Positions 24,094 to 31,766 of a DNA stretch of 60,758 bases are shown here, piece by piece. The notes beneath the pieces were generated by a model. That model had not been told where the DNA came from. It was given only the letters and a program-made list of their open reading frames with translations, and made no database searches. The stretch comes from an uncultured Collinsella sp. (lineage in GTDB: Bacteria; Actinomycetota; Coriobacteriia; Coriobacteriales; Coriobacteriaceae), in contig CAUBMI010000007.1 in assembly GCA_958436995.1 (NCBI GenBank), positions 1 through 60,758 on the forward strand, read 5' to 3'. How positions within the stretch are numbered: the first letter of the stretch is position 1; every line of letters starts with the position of its first letter. Both the position numbers and the translations under genes were made by a program.

Positions 24094-24426
24094 CACATAA
24101 CCTCCTTTTTGTCTACGTATTTCCTACACGACAAAAAAGAGTATAGCCGCAAGCGTGGCTAAATTATAGGAAAAAATGTGAACGGTTGGATTATTTGTTT
24201 AAACGTCCTGCTTTGTTACAAGTTGGTTACATCGCTGGTTTTCAGCTATTCCTCGCTAAACATAATTAGTTTGACCATCTTAGAAAACAGATACAAGCAC
24301 AGCATTCATTAATACCGATTTAAATCGGATAAGAACCTGCTTGACTCTTCGATATTTTGTTTAAACAGACGTGATTTGACTAATTTCGTTAGTTATGCTC
24401 TAGCAAACCGTCAAAAAAGAATAGTC
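24094..24426. promoter_or_regulatory. AT-rich PTS promoter region with palindromes
   Basis: An AT-rich upstream region for the PTS operon. It holds a perfect 14-bp palindrome CCGATTTAAATCGG (24315-24328) and two exact copies of TTTGTTTAAAC (24194-24204 and 24356-24366), each containing the palindrome GTTTAAAC. No PTS regulator gene lies in the window. The -10 candidates TATAAT and TATACT (minus strand, around 24140-24170) lack clear -35 partners. Confidence 0.45.
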
Positions 24427-24472
24427 ATTGGGGACGTTCTTTAATGACTAGTCGTTTAAGAACGTCCCCAAT
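24427..24472. repeat. GGGGAC..TTTAA hairpin
   Basis: An inverted repeat with 18-base arms, ATTGGGGACGTTCTTTAA and its near-complement TTTAAGAACGTCCCCAAT, around a 10-base centre containing GACTAGTC. It lies directly after hypA. Fragments of the same sequence (CTTTAATG, CTAG, GGGGAC) recur at 20800, 31420, 40869 and 46194. Confidence 0.75.
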
Positions 24473-24479
24473 AACTAAG

Positions 24480-24905
24480 TTAGGCGATGTGGAGGGGGTT
24501 GGCGGCGTCGACGGCGTCAGGAGCAGCGGGACCATCAGGGGTAGCGTCTGCCGGGTCCTCGTCGGGGGTCTCGATCTGCTTGATCATGACATCCTGGCCC
24601 TGCAGCAGATAAGTCTCGCCGCTACCGCAATGGGGACAGGTCTTGCCGTGCTCGACCGTCGCGTAGTCGCAGCCGCACGCCTCGCAATGTGTCACGGCCT
24701 CGACGGGCTCCACGATAAGCTCCGCGCCCTGCGTGATGGACTTTTTATCTGCTGCCCAGCGCCAAGCGTCGAGCAGCAAGTCGGGAACGACGCCCGAGAC
24801 CTCGCCCAACAGCAACGTCACGCTCGAAACGCGACTTACGCCGTTGGCGCGAGCCACATTCTCGACATCGCGAATGATGTGATACACGATTCCGAGCTCG
24901 TGCAC
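24480..24905 (-). CDS. hypA: Hydrogenase nickel chaperone HypA
   Basis: A 141-residue HypA/HybF. It starts with a GTG-encoded Met-His-Glu-Leu (MHELGIVYHII), whose His2 is the nickel ligand, then the LLLGEVSGVVPDLL region and a zinc site CEACGC..CPHCGS. HypA delivers nickel to the [NiFe] hydrogenase large subunit with HypB. A 25-residue acidic/Ala-Pro tail follows the family core. It lies 34 bp after the FAD oxidoreductase and far from hypF/C/D/E at 54-60 kb; no hypB is present in the window. Confidence 0.94.
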   Translation of the reverse strand: MHELGIVYHIIRDVENVARANGVSRVSSVTLLLGEVSGVVPDLLLDAWRWAADKKSITQGAELIVEPVEAVTHCEACGCDYATVEHGKTCPHCGSGETYLLQGQDVMIKQIETPDEDPADATPDGPAAPDAVDAANPLHIA

Positions 24906-24939
24906 TTTTAATTCCTTCCGCCGTTCCCGTTATGACTAC

Positions 24940-27717
24940 TTACTTGCGACCGAATTTGATCTTGATGGCACGCTTGAGTGCGTACTTGCCCAGGCTGGGG
25001 AGCTTTTGCTCGTATTTGACCATCGTGGAGCACTCGGGGCGATCGCGATCCAGATGGATGGCATCGAACGCGCACTTGGTGGTGCACAGGCCGCAGCCGA
25101 TACACTTGTTGGGGTCGACGATCGAGGCGCCGCAGCCCAGGCAACGGGCGGTCTCGGCGCGCACCTGCTCTTCGGTAAAGGTCTCGACGTACTCGCTAAA
25201 CGGCGCGGCCTTCTCGCGCTCGCGGTCCACATGGGCAACCTCGCGGCTCGCGTTGTCGTAGCTCTCGATCACGACATCGTCGCGGTCAAGCGCGGTGTAG
25301 CGGCGCTGGTTGCGGCCGATGGTGAGCGTGGACCCCGGCTGCACAAAGCGATGGATGGACACGGCGGCCTCGTGGCCGGCGGCGATGGCATCGATGGCAA
25401 AACTCGGACCGGTGTAGACGTCGCCGCCCACAAAGATGTCTGGCTCGGCGGTCTGGTAGGTCTGAGGATCGGCAAGGGCACCCTGACCGCGGCCAAGCTC
25501 CACCTTGGAGCCAGCCAGCAGGTCGCCCCACACAATGGACTGGCCAATCGACATGACGACACGGTCGGCATCGACACGACGCAGATCGTTCTCATCGTAC
25601 TCGGGCGCAAAACGGCCCTCGTCGTCAAAGACACGCGTGCAGCGCTTGAAGGTGATGCCGCGCACATGACCGGCCTCGTCCAGGTGAACCTCCTTGGGGC
25701 CCCAACCGCAGCTGATGTGCGCGCCGTCCTCGATGGCCTCGCGACGCTCTTCCTCGCTGGCAGGCATCTGGGCCTCACTCTCCAGGCAGAACATCTCAAC
25801 GTGCTCGGAACCCAGACGGCAGGCGTTGCGGGCAACGTCGATGGCCACGTTGCCGCCGCCCACCACAATGGTGCGGCCGGACAGGGTATCGATCTTGCCG
25901 CTGTTAACCTCGCGAAGGAAGTCTACGGCCACGGTCACGTCCTCGGCATCCTCGCCCGGAATGCCGACAAGGCGGCCGCCCTGGCAGCCAATGGCAACGT
26001 AGAAGGCCTTAAAGCCCTGCGCGCGCAGCTCGTCGAGCGTCACGTCGCGACCGACTTCCACGCCATAGCGGAACTCGGCACCCATCAGGCGAATAACCTC
26101 GACCTCGGCCTCGATAACATCCTTCTGCAGCTTAAAGCTGGGAATGCCGTAGGTGAGCATGCCGCCCGGGCGCTCGTTCTTCTCGAACACGACGGGTTTG
26201 TAGCCCTTCTCGGCCAGGTAGAAAGCGCAGGACAGACCGGCCGGACCGGCGCCGATGATGGCGATCTTCTGGTCGAAGCCGCCGGCACGCGTCGGGGTCA
26301 CCACAGGTGGGACATAGCGGGTCGCGGCGTCCAGATCGCGCTGGGCGATAAACTTCTTGACCTCGTCGATGGCCACGGCCTCGTCCACGCGACCACGGGT
26401 GCAGGCGTCCTCGCAGCGGCGGTTGCACACACGGCCGCAGATAGCGGGCAGCGGGTTCTCGCGCTTAATGAGTGCCAGCGCCTCGTCATAGCGACCCTGA
26501 GCCGCGAGCTTCAAATAGCCCTGAACGGCAACGTGCGCGGGGCAGGCCGTCTTGCAGGGCGCGGTGCCGGACTCATGCGTCTCGATGCGGTTGTCGTTGC
26601 GGTAGTTGGGCGACCACTTGGTGTGGTCCCACTTGGTGGCATCGGGCAGCTCCTGGCGCGGATACTCGGGCACCTGTCCGCCGGACTTTTTGCTGCAGAG
26701 CTTCTGGCCCAGCTTGGCGGCGCCGGCCGGGCACACCTCAACGCAGCGACCGCAGGCCACGCACTTGTCCTTCTCGACCTTGGCGACATAGGCCGAGCGC
26801 GACAGGTTGGGCGTGTTGAACAGCTGCGAGGTGCGCAGGGCGTAGCACACGTTGACGTTGCAGTTGCAGATGGCGAAGATTTTGTTCTCACCGTCAATGT
26901 TGGTGATCTGGTGCACAAAGCCGTTGTCCTCGGCCTGGCGCAAGATGTCGTAAACCTCATCGCGAGTCACATAGTGGCCACGATCGGTCTCGACCACGTA
27001 GTCGGCCATATCGCCCACGGCGATGCACCAATCTGCCGGGTCGTCGGCGCAGCCCTCACCCATCACGCGACGGCTCGCGCGGCAGCTGCAGGTGCTAGCG
27101 GCATATTTGCCATCGTATTTGTCGAGCCAATGCTCGATATGCTCAATCGGCACCGACGTGCTCGCGGCGTCAATGGCCTTCTCGACCGGAATGACGTGCA
27201 TGCCGATACCGGCACCCCCGGGCGGCACCATCGGCGTAGCACGGGACAGCGGGCCTTTGGATGCCTGTTCAAAGAACTTGGCGTAGACCGGGTGTTCCTC
27301 GAGCTGGCTCACGCGCATGTTGAGGAACTCGGCAGAACCCGGCACCAGCATGGGCAGCACCCACTGCTTGGCGCGCTCGGGGTTTTCCCAGTTGTACTCG
27401 AGCAGACCCGTGTAGCTCATATCGTCGAGCATCTTCTCGATATCGGCCTCGGGCATGCCGGTGAGCTTGACCATCTCGGGCAGCGTATAAGGACGGCGCA
27501 TCTTCATCTTGCAGAGCACTTCGGCCTGCTCGTCGGTTGCGGCCTCGGCAAACGACCAGTACTCGTAGCCCAGCAGCTCGTCGCGGTGCAGCAGACGGTT
27601 GGTGCAGTGCTCGCACAGCTTGACGATTGCCTCGCGCGGATGCTCCGGCAGCGGCGGCACGAACTCCGAACCGATGTCGGGCTCGGTGTAGCTAATTCCC
27701 GGTCCGTTGAGAATCAT
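24940..27717 (-). CDS. Fe-S/FAD NAD(P)H oxidoreductase, multi-domain
   Basis: A 925-residue soluble enzyme. Residues 1-330: a 4Fe-4S protein with CEHC near 35, TCSCRASRR at about 209, CNCNVNVC at about 284, and a ferredoxin motif CVACGRCVEVCP at about 319. Residues 385-460: the GltD-type adapter (CKTACPAHV, CGRVCNRRCEDAC). Residues 480-800: two nucleotide folds, GAGPAGLSCAFYLAEKGY for FAD and VVGGGNVAIDVARNA for NAD(P)H. Residues 855-890: a final ferredoxin, CIGCGLCTTKC. It resembles glutamate-synthase-beta-like oxidoreductases that feed or accept electrons for a partner enzyme; the substrate is unknown. It is read with hypA and is divergent from a TetR gene. Confidence 0.85.
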   Translation of the reverse strand: MILNGPGISYTEPDIGSEFVPPLPEHPREAIVKLCEHCTNRLLHRDELLGYEYWSFAEAATDEQAEVLCKMKMRRPYTLPEMVKLTGMPEADIEKMLDDMSYTGLLEYNWENPERAKQWVLPMLVPGSAEFLNMRVSQLEEHPVYAKFFEQASKGPLSRATPMVPPGGAGIGMHVIPVEKAIDAASTSVPIEHIEHWLDKYDGKYAASTCSCRASRRVMGEGCADDPADWCIAVGDMADYVVETDRGHYVTRDEVYDILRQAEDNGFVHQITNIDGENKIFAICNCNVNVCYALRTSQLFNTPNLSRSAYVAKVEKDKCVACGRCVEVCPAGAAKLGQKLCSKKSGGQVPEYPRQELPDATKWDHTKWSPNYRNDNRIETHESGTAPCKTACPAHVAVQGYLKLAAQGRYDEALALIKRENPLPAICGRVCNRRCEDACTRGRVDEAVAIDEVKKFIAQRDLDAATRYVPPVVTPTRAGGFDQKIAIIGAGPAGLSCAFYLAEKGYKPVVFEKNERPGGMLTYGIPSFKLQKDVIEAEVEVIRLMGAEFRYGVEVGRDVTLDELRAQGFKAFYVAIGCQGGRLVGIPGEDAEDVTVAVDFLREVNSGKIDTLSGRTIVVGGGNVAIDVARNACRLGSEHVEMFCLESEAQMPASEEERREAIEDGAHISCGWGPKEVHLDEAGHVRGITFKRCTRVFDDEGRFAPEYDENDLRRVDADRVVMSIGQSIVWGDLLAGSKVELGRGQGALADPQTYQTAEPDIFVGGDVYTGPSFAIDAIAAGHEAAVSIHRFVQPGSTLTIGRNQRRYTALDRDDVVIESYDNASREVAHVDREREKAAPFSEYVETFTEEQVRAETARCLGCGASIVDPNKCIGCGLCTTKCAFDAIHLDRDRPECSTMVKYEQKLPSLGKYALKRAIKIKFGRK

Positions 27718-27808
27718 GGTTGTCCCTTCTCTTGCCGCAGCCCGACAGGCATGCAGCGCCCCTCTTTTTACGGGCTCGACATGCCCCCATGCCGTTCACC
27801 CGTTATTG

Positions 27809-27846
27809 TTGACATTGTGTCAAAAACAGTATTGACGAACCGTCAA
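27809..27846. promoter_or_regulatory. Twin TTGAC-N5-GTCAA operators
   Basis: Two perfect palindromes of the same form, TTGAC, five bases, GTCAA (27809-27823 and 27832-27846), have centres 23 bp apart, about two helical turns. They lie between the oxidoreductase start (27717) and the TetR start (27906). This is the geometry expected for cooperative binding of two TetR dimers that control both divergent promoters. Confidence 0.75.
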
Positions 27847-27905
27847 CAATATTCAAGACTGTTAGGCGAATGGTCGGGCTCAAACGGATGAAAGGCGGCA
27901 AACGC

Positions 27906-28568
27906 ATGAGCGATGGCATAGCAAAAATCTCTGTGACTGATGTCGTCACCGCGTCCGACAGCGCGGCAAAGCGCCTGACGGGTGACGAGCGCCGTCGCGA
28001 GATCCTCGCCGCTGTGCGCGCCGTGAGCGCCGAGCTTGGTGTGTCCCATCTTTCGGTATCGGCCGTGACCAAGCGGGCTGGCTGCACGCGCTCGCTGTTC
28101 TACCACTACTTTGCCGATATGGACGCCGCCGTCACCGCCGTTATGGACGAGGCGATCGACGGCTTTATCGCCGAGCTCGAGCAGTGGAACGCCAGCCGCA
28201 CGGTTGGTGACATCGAAGGCGCACTCGACACCGTCGCTCCGCTCTTTAAGCGCCTGGTCGCGAGCGGCCACGAGTTGCCGAGCACGCTTACCTCAAGCAG
28301 CGGCGCGCTCTACGGCGGCTTTCTGCACAACGTGGTCCAACGCGTGGCGCAGTATATCTGCGACACCACCGTGGTGGATTTTGTCGCCCATCATGAGCTA
28401 CGCATCGACCATGTCTACGAGACGTTCTACACCCTCATCATGGGGTTGTTGATGTATATCCGCACGCACCCCGATGTGCCCGACGAGACGGTCAAGGAAA
28501 TCATCGCCTCGACACTCCACATCGAGGGCTATACCGCCAAGTATCCGGAGCGCAAGCCCCAGAACTGA
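27906..28568 (+). CDS. TetR-family regulator
   Basis: A 220-residue regulator. The N-terminal helix-turn-helix (about residues 35-80) reads RREILAAVRAVSAELGVSHLSVSAVTKRAGCTRSLFYHYFADMD, typical of TetR (the YHYF signature). The C-terminal ligand domain is not assignable. ATG 27906 is chosen, with GGCGGC upstream; in-frame starts at 27870 and 27888 are less likely. It is divergent from the 925-residue oxidoreductase and 63 bp upstream of the DUF5692 gene, and probably represses both. Confidence 0.88.
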   Translation: MSDGIAKISVTDVVTASDSAAKRLTGDERRREILAAVRAVSAELGVSHLSVSAVTKRAGCTRSLFYHYFADMDAAVTAVMDEAIDGFIAELEQWNASRTVGDIEGALDTVAPLFKRLVASGHELPSTLTSSSGALYGGFLHNVVQRVAQYICDTTVVDFVAHHELRIDHVYETFYTLIMGLLMYIRTHPDVPDETVKEIIASTLHIEGYTAKYPERKPQN

Positions 28569-28631
28569 CGACATTTGGTCAAACTGCCCGCGATCGGAAG
28601 AGGGGCCGCGGGCTTGTGAAAGGAGAGCGGC

Positions 28632-29639
28632 ATGCTGTTCGATGTTTGGGGTAGCGATACCCTTATCCACTGGGCCGGCTGGGCCATGGTCTTTATCGGC
28701 CTGATCGTGCTCAACGAGGTCGGCCGCCGCACCAAGCTGGGCGCGGCCATCATCTTTGGCGTGGCTCCGCTGGCCATGACCATCTACTGCGTCGCCATTG
28801 CCATCGGCGTCTCACAGGGTGCCGAGTGGGCGCTCACCAACCCCACCCATGTGTACCAGAACAGCTGGTTCCACTACGCCAAGGTGTACGCGGCGCTGGC
28901 CGGTTGCTGGGGCTTCATTGCCATTAAGTACCAGTGGGGCAAGATCGGCAAGGCGCATTGGTTCCGCGCGTGGCCGTTTGTGATTGTCGCCATCAACATC
29001 ATGATCGCTGTCGTGTCCGACTTCGAGAGCGCCTATCACTTCTTTGTCCTGGGCGAGTCCACCTGGGTCACCTCCGAGGGCGCCACGCAGCTGACCGGCT
29101 GGAACAACGTGTTCAACGGCATCGCAGGCATCATCAACATCTTCTGCATGACCGGTTGGTGGAGCGTCTACGCCTCCGAGGACAAGACCGACATGCTGTG
29201 GCCCGACATGACCTGGGTCTACATCATCGCCTACGATATCTGGAACTTCTGCTACACCTACAACTGCCTGCCCACCCACTCCTGGTTCTGCGGCTTTGCG
29301 CTGCTGCTGGCGCCCACCGTCGCCGCCTTTATCTGGAACAAGGGCGGCTGGATTCAGAATCGCGCCTTTACGCTTGCCATTTGGTGCATGTTTGCCCAGG
29401 TGTTCCCCTACTTCCAGGAGGAGTCCATCTTTGTGACCCACTCCACGCTCGATGCAGGCGCCGCCACCGCGGTCTCGATTGTCGCGCTGATCGCCAACAT
29501 CGCCGCGATCATCTACGTCGCCTACCGTGCCAAGAAGCTCGGCCGCAATCCCTACAAGCAGGATGTCTTTGAGGGCACCAGCGATTGGGAGAAGGCTACC
29601 GCCCGCCGCGCCAAGGTTGATTACGCTCACGCCGAGTAA
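28632..29639 (+). CDS. DUF5692 membrane protein
   Basis: A 335-residue integral membrane protein with about ten helices and many Trp/Tyr/Phe residues (for example WNNVFNGIAGIINIFCMTGWW and YDIWNFCYTYNCLPTHSWF). I recognise it as DUF5692, of unknown function, found in gut coriobacteria and clostridia. The TetR gene lies 63 bp upstream, the start has an AAAGGAGAG site, and a strong terminator follows. The link to the oxidoreductase through the shared regulator suggests transport of a substrate or product (inference). Confidence 0.8.
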   Translation: MLFDVWGSDTLIHWAGWAMVFIGLIVLNEVGRRTKLGAAIIFGVAPLAMTIYCVAIAIGVSQGAEWALTNPTHVYQNSWFHYAKVYAALAGCWGFIAIKYQWGKIGKAHWFRAWPFVIVAINIMIAVVSDFESAYHFFVLGESTWVTSEGATQLTGWNNVFNGIAGIINIFCMTGWWSVYASEDKTDMLWPDMTWVYIIAYDIWNFCYTYNCLPTHSWFCGFALLLAPTVAAFIWNKGGWIQNRAFTLAIWCMFAQVFPYFQEESIFVTHSTLDAGAATAVSIVALIANIAAIIYVAYRAKKLGRNPYKQDVFEGTSDWEKATARRAKVDYAHAE

Positions 29640-29706
29640 CATGTTTATTCCGTCCACATTTGAATGTAGGCAAACTTAGCCGATACCGCAATCGCGCGTC
29701 ATGCGC

Positions 29707-29746
29707 AGCCCCGGAAAGCGATTCGCCCGCTTTCCGGGGCTTTTTG
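29707..29746 (+). terminator. Terminator after DUF5692 gene
   Basis: A perfect 13-bp stem (AGCCCCGGAAAGC and its complement), a 9-base loop and a TTTTTG tail, 67 bp after the stop codon. Confidence 0.92.
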
Positions 29747-29893
29747 TTGTTGCACGCATTCACGCACATATTCCATTCGCACACACATTCAAAACCTCTC
29801 GCACAGATAAAATCAGATTTCCGATCGCCTGACAGCTCTATATGACCTTGTTTTTGGGTACATTGTTGTCCCGATATTGAGCTTGGGGGATAT

Positions 29894-31390
29894 ATGAAAG
29901 ATGAGACGATGGGCCAAGAGGATGCGACCCAAGATGCAGAAGCTTGCGCTGAGGCCTTGGAGAGCTTAGACCGGATTTCACTCGATGAGATTGCGTTTGA
30001 CGATTCGGGCGTTGATGTGCAGGATGAGCCGGAAGCCGAGGCGCAGTCCGATGATCAGGATGCAGACGACGTTGAGCCTGCCGAAGATGAGGCAGGTCAC
30101 GAAGGTACCGAAAGCGAGGCCGGCAATCAGCTCGAATCCGACACGGGCGAGGAAACCGCCTTGCTCGACAGCTTGCCGGCCGAGGATTCGCTGACCCGCG
30201 AGCTTCCTGGCCTGGGTTCCGCACCAGCCGTGGACGAGACCATCGCCATGGGCGATATTCCCCTTCCGTCCGTCCCCTCGGCACGCGAGGCCGAGGTTCG
30301 CCATCGCAAGATGTCGCCCAAGCGCCGCAATCTGATGGTCGCCGGTGTCGTGGCCGTCGCGCTCGTCGCCGGTGGTGCAGGCTATGCTGCCTGGAACGGA
30401 TATCAGCAAGAGCAGGCTGCCGCTGTCGCCGCCAATGCCCACACGATGATGTCGGTGCAGATTGGCGTACATGCCGCGGGGCTCGACTGTTCCACCGGCT
30501 CCAAGATTCCCGTACAGGTAAGTGGCCAGGATTCTGACGGATCCTCCGTAAGCGAAACACTCTATGTTGACGAGCACGGCCGTGGCATCAAACTACTACC
30601 CGGTGACTACACGCTCTCCATCGCTGCCTCCCCCATCGCGGCCGACGGCACCATCTATACCGTCCCGACCACCAAGACGCAGGTCACCGTTAAGAGCGAT
30701 GGACAGGATTTAAGTGCCCAGGTCACCTTTAAGCTCAAGGTGCCTTCGGCCGACACGGTAACCGACGACCAGATCGATGCCGCCGCCAAATATGCCGAGG
30801 AGGGAGGCGCGAGCTCCTCCGCCACCGCCAAGGTGCTCCAGCAGGCGGCAACCGCGCGGCGCGACGCCGCCGTCAATGCCGTGAGCGCGCAAAAGGCACA
30901 GGCGGCCCGTGATGCCGACGCCCGTCACAAGGCAACCGACCTCTACCAGCTCGATATCCCCGTCGAGTGGTACGGCAAGGTCGAGACTTGGCAAAATGGC
31001 AGCACGCTATGCATCTATCTTGCCGGCGACAGCGATACGCCGATTGTGACGCTCGTCGCGGTGCGCGAGGGCGAGAGCTTTACGCCCGATGAAGGCGATA
31101 CGGTTTTGGGCGCGGCCAACCTGGGCAACGGCTATACCGTCTATGCCACAGGCCCTGTCTATCCGTACGTGGTGCCCCAGACCATCAACGGGCGCACGCA
31201 GGATCCCGTGTCGACCTATCCCATGGACACGGCCATTGAGCTTGTCGAACTTACGACCGGCAACCGCTACACCTACAGCCAGATCAAGAACGTGCTGGTC
31301 GGCAAAGACGGCAAGGCCGACGCTGCGACCAAACTCGAGACCGACTACCTCGCCCAGATTCTCCTGCCGAGCATCAAGGCCCAGGACTAG
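29894..31390 (+). CDS. Single-TM protein with acidic N-terminus
   Basis: Unrecognised 498-residue protein. A strongly acidic, disordered cytosolic region (1-135) precedes a basic patch (RHRKMSPKRRN) and one membrane helix (about 146-165). The extracytoplasmic part (166-498) has a beta domain (LDCSTGSKIPVQVSGQD.., LLPGDYTLSIAASPIA), an Ala/Asp-rich helical stretch (about 300-350) and a C-terminal domain beginning LDIPVEWYGKVETWQ. That last segment resembles the start of secreted domains found beside other anchored coriobacterial proteins, but I cannot name it. The GGGGGAT site supports the start. Confidence 0.75.
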   Translation: MKDETMGQEDATQDAEACAEALESLDRISLDEIAFDDSGVDVQDEPEAEAQSDDQDADDVEPAEDEAGHEGTESEAGNQLESDTGEETALLDSLPAEDSLTRELPGLGSAPAVDETIAMGDIPLPSVPSAREAEVRHRKMSPKRRNLMVAGVVAVALVAGGAGYAAWNGYQQEQAAAVAANAHTMMSVQIGVHAAGLDCSTGSKIPVQVSGQDSDGSSVSETLYVDEHGRGIKLLPGDYTLSIAASPIAADGTIYTVPTTKTQVTVKSDGQDLSAQVTFKLKVPSADTVTDDQIDAAAKYAEEGGASSSATAKVLQQAATARRDAAVNAVSAQKAQAARDADARHKATDLYQLDIPVEWYGKVETWQNGSTLCIYLAGDSDTPIVTLVAVREGESFTPDEGDTVLGAANLGNGYTVYATGPVYPYVVPQTINGRTQDPVSTYPMDTAIELVELTTGNRYTYSQIKNVLVGKDGKADAATKLETDYLAQILLPSIKAQD

Positions 31391-31442
31391 CCACCCACAA
31401 CACCCAGAGTAGTCTTTTTAGGACGGGGCTCTTTTAGCTACT

Positions 31443-31637
31443 TTAACGCCACGGGTCGGCTTCGAACATTGGCTCGCGCTCGGGGCGGCGGTCGCTGTAG
31501 GGATCGTAGCCGTCGTCATCCTCGTTCTCGGCACGGATGTAGGGGTCGCGCGGCTTGGGTGCCGGCTTAGGCGCAGGCTTGGGTGCGGCGGGTGCGGCAT
31601 CGGTCGCCGGCGTGTCCGTCTTGTTCTTGTCTGTCAT
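31443..31637 (-). CDS. Small Pro/Lys-rich protein
   Basis: A 64-residue polar protein from ATG 31637 (AAGGAG site 8 bases upstream). It has a central PKPAPKPAPKPR repeat and an acidic Asp/Tyr-rich C-terminus (AENEDDDGYDPYSD), with no hydrophobic segment or cysteine. It lies downstream of clpB's terminator on the same strand. An in-frame ATG at 31655 overlaps the ribosome site and is disfavoured. Function unknown; probably disordered. Confidence 0.6.
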   Translation of the reverse strand: MTDKNKTDTPATDAAPAAPKPAPKPAPKPRDPYIRAENEDDDGYDPYSDRRPEREPMFEADPWR

Positions 31638-31685
31638 CTGCGCATCTCCTTGCATCGCATCCGTTCAACATCATCGATTGTCGCA

Positions 31686-31724
31686 CGAAAAAGGGCGGCG
31701 GATCCAATTGGATCCGCCGCCCTT
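31686..31724 (-). terminator. clpB terminator
   Basis: Perfect 17-bp arms without a spacer (AAGGGCGGCGGATCCAA and its complement). Read on the minus strand the hairpin is followed by five T residues, 43 bp past the clpB stop. Confidence 0.88.
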
Positions 31725-31766
31725 GGCGTTTTGCGATGAGGGGCGGTTTTAAGCCGGTCCCAAAAT

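Noticed and set aside
25006..27891. Very long open frame antisense to the 925-residue oxidoreductase
   Set aside because: High-GC codon bias opens the antisense frame. The translated sequence has no family motifs, whereas the minus strand has complete Fe-S and FAD motifs.
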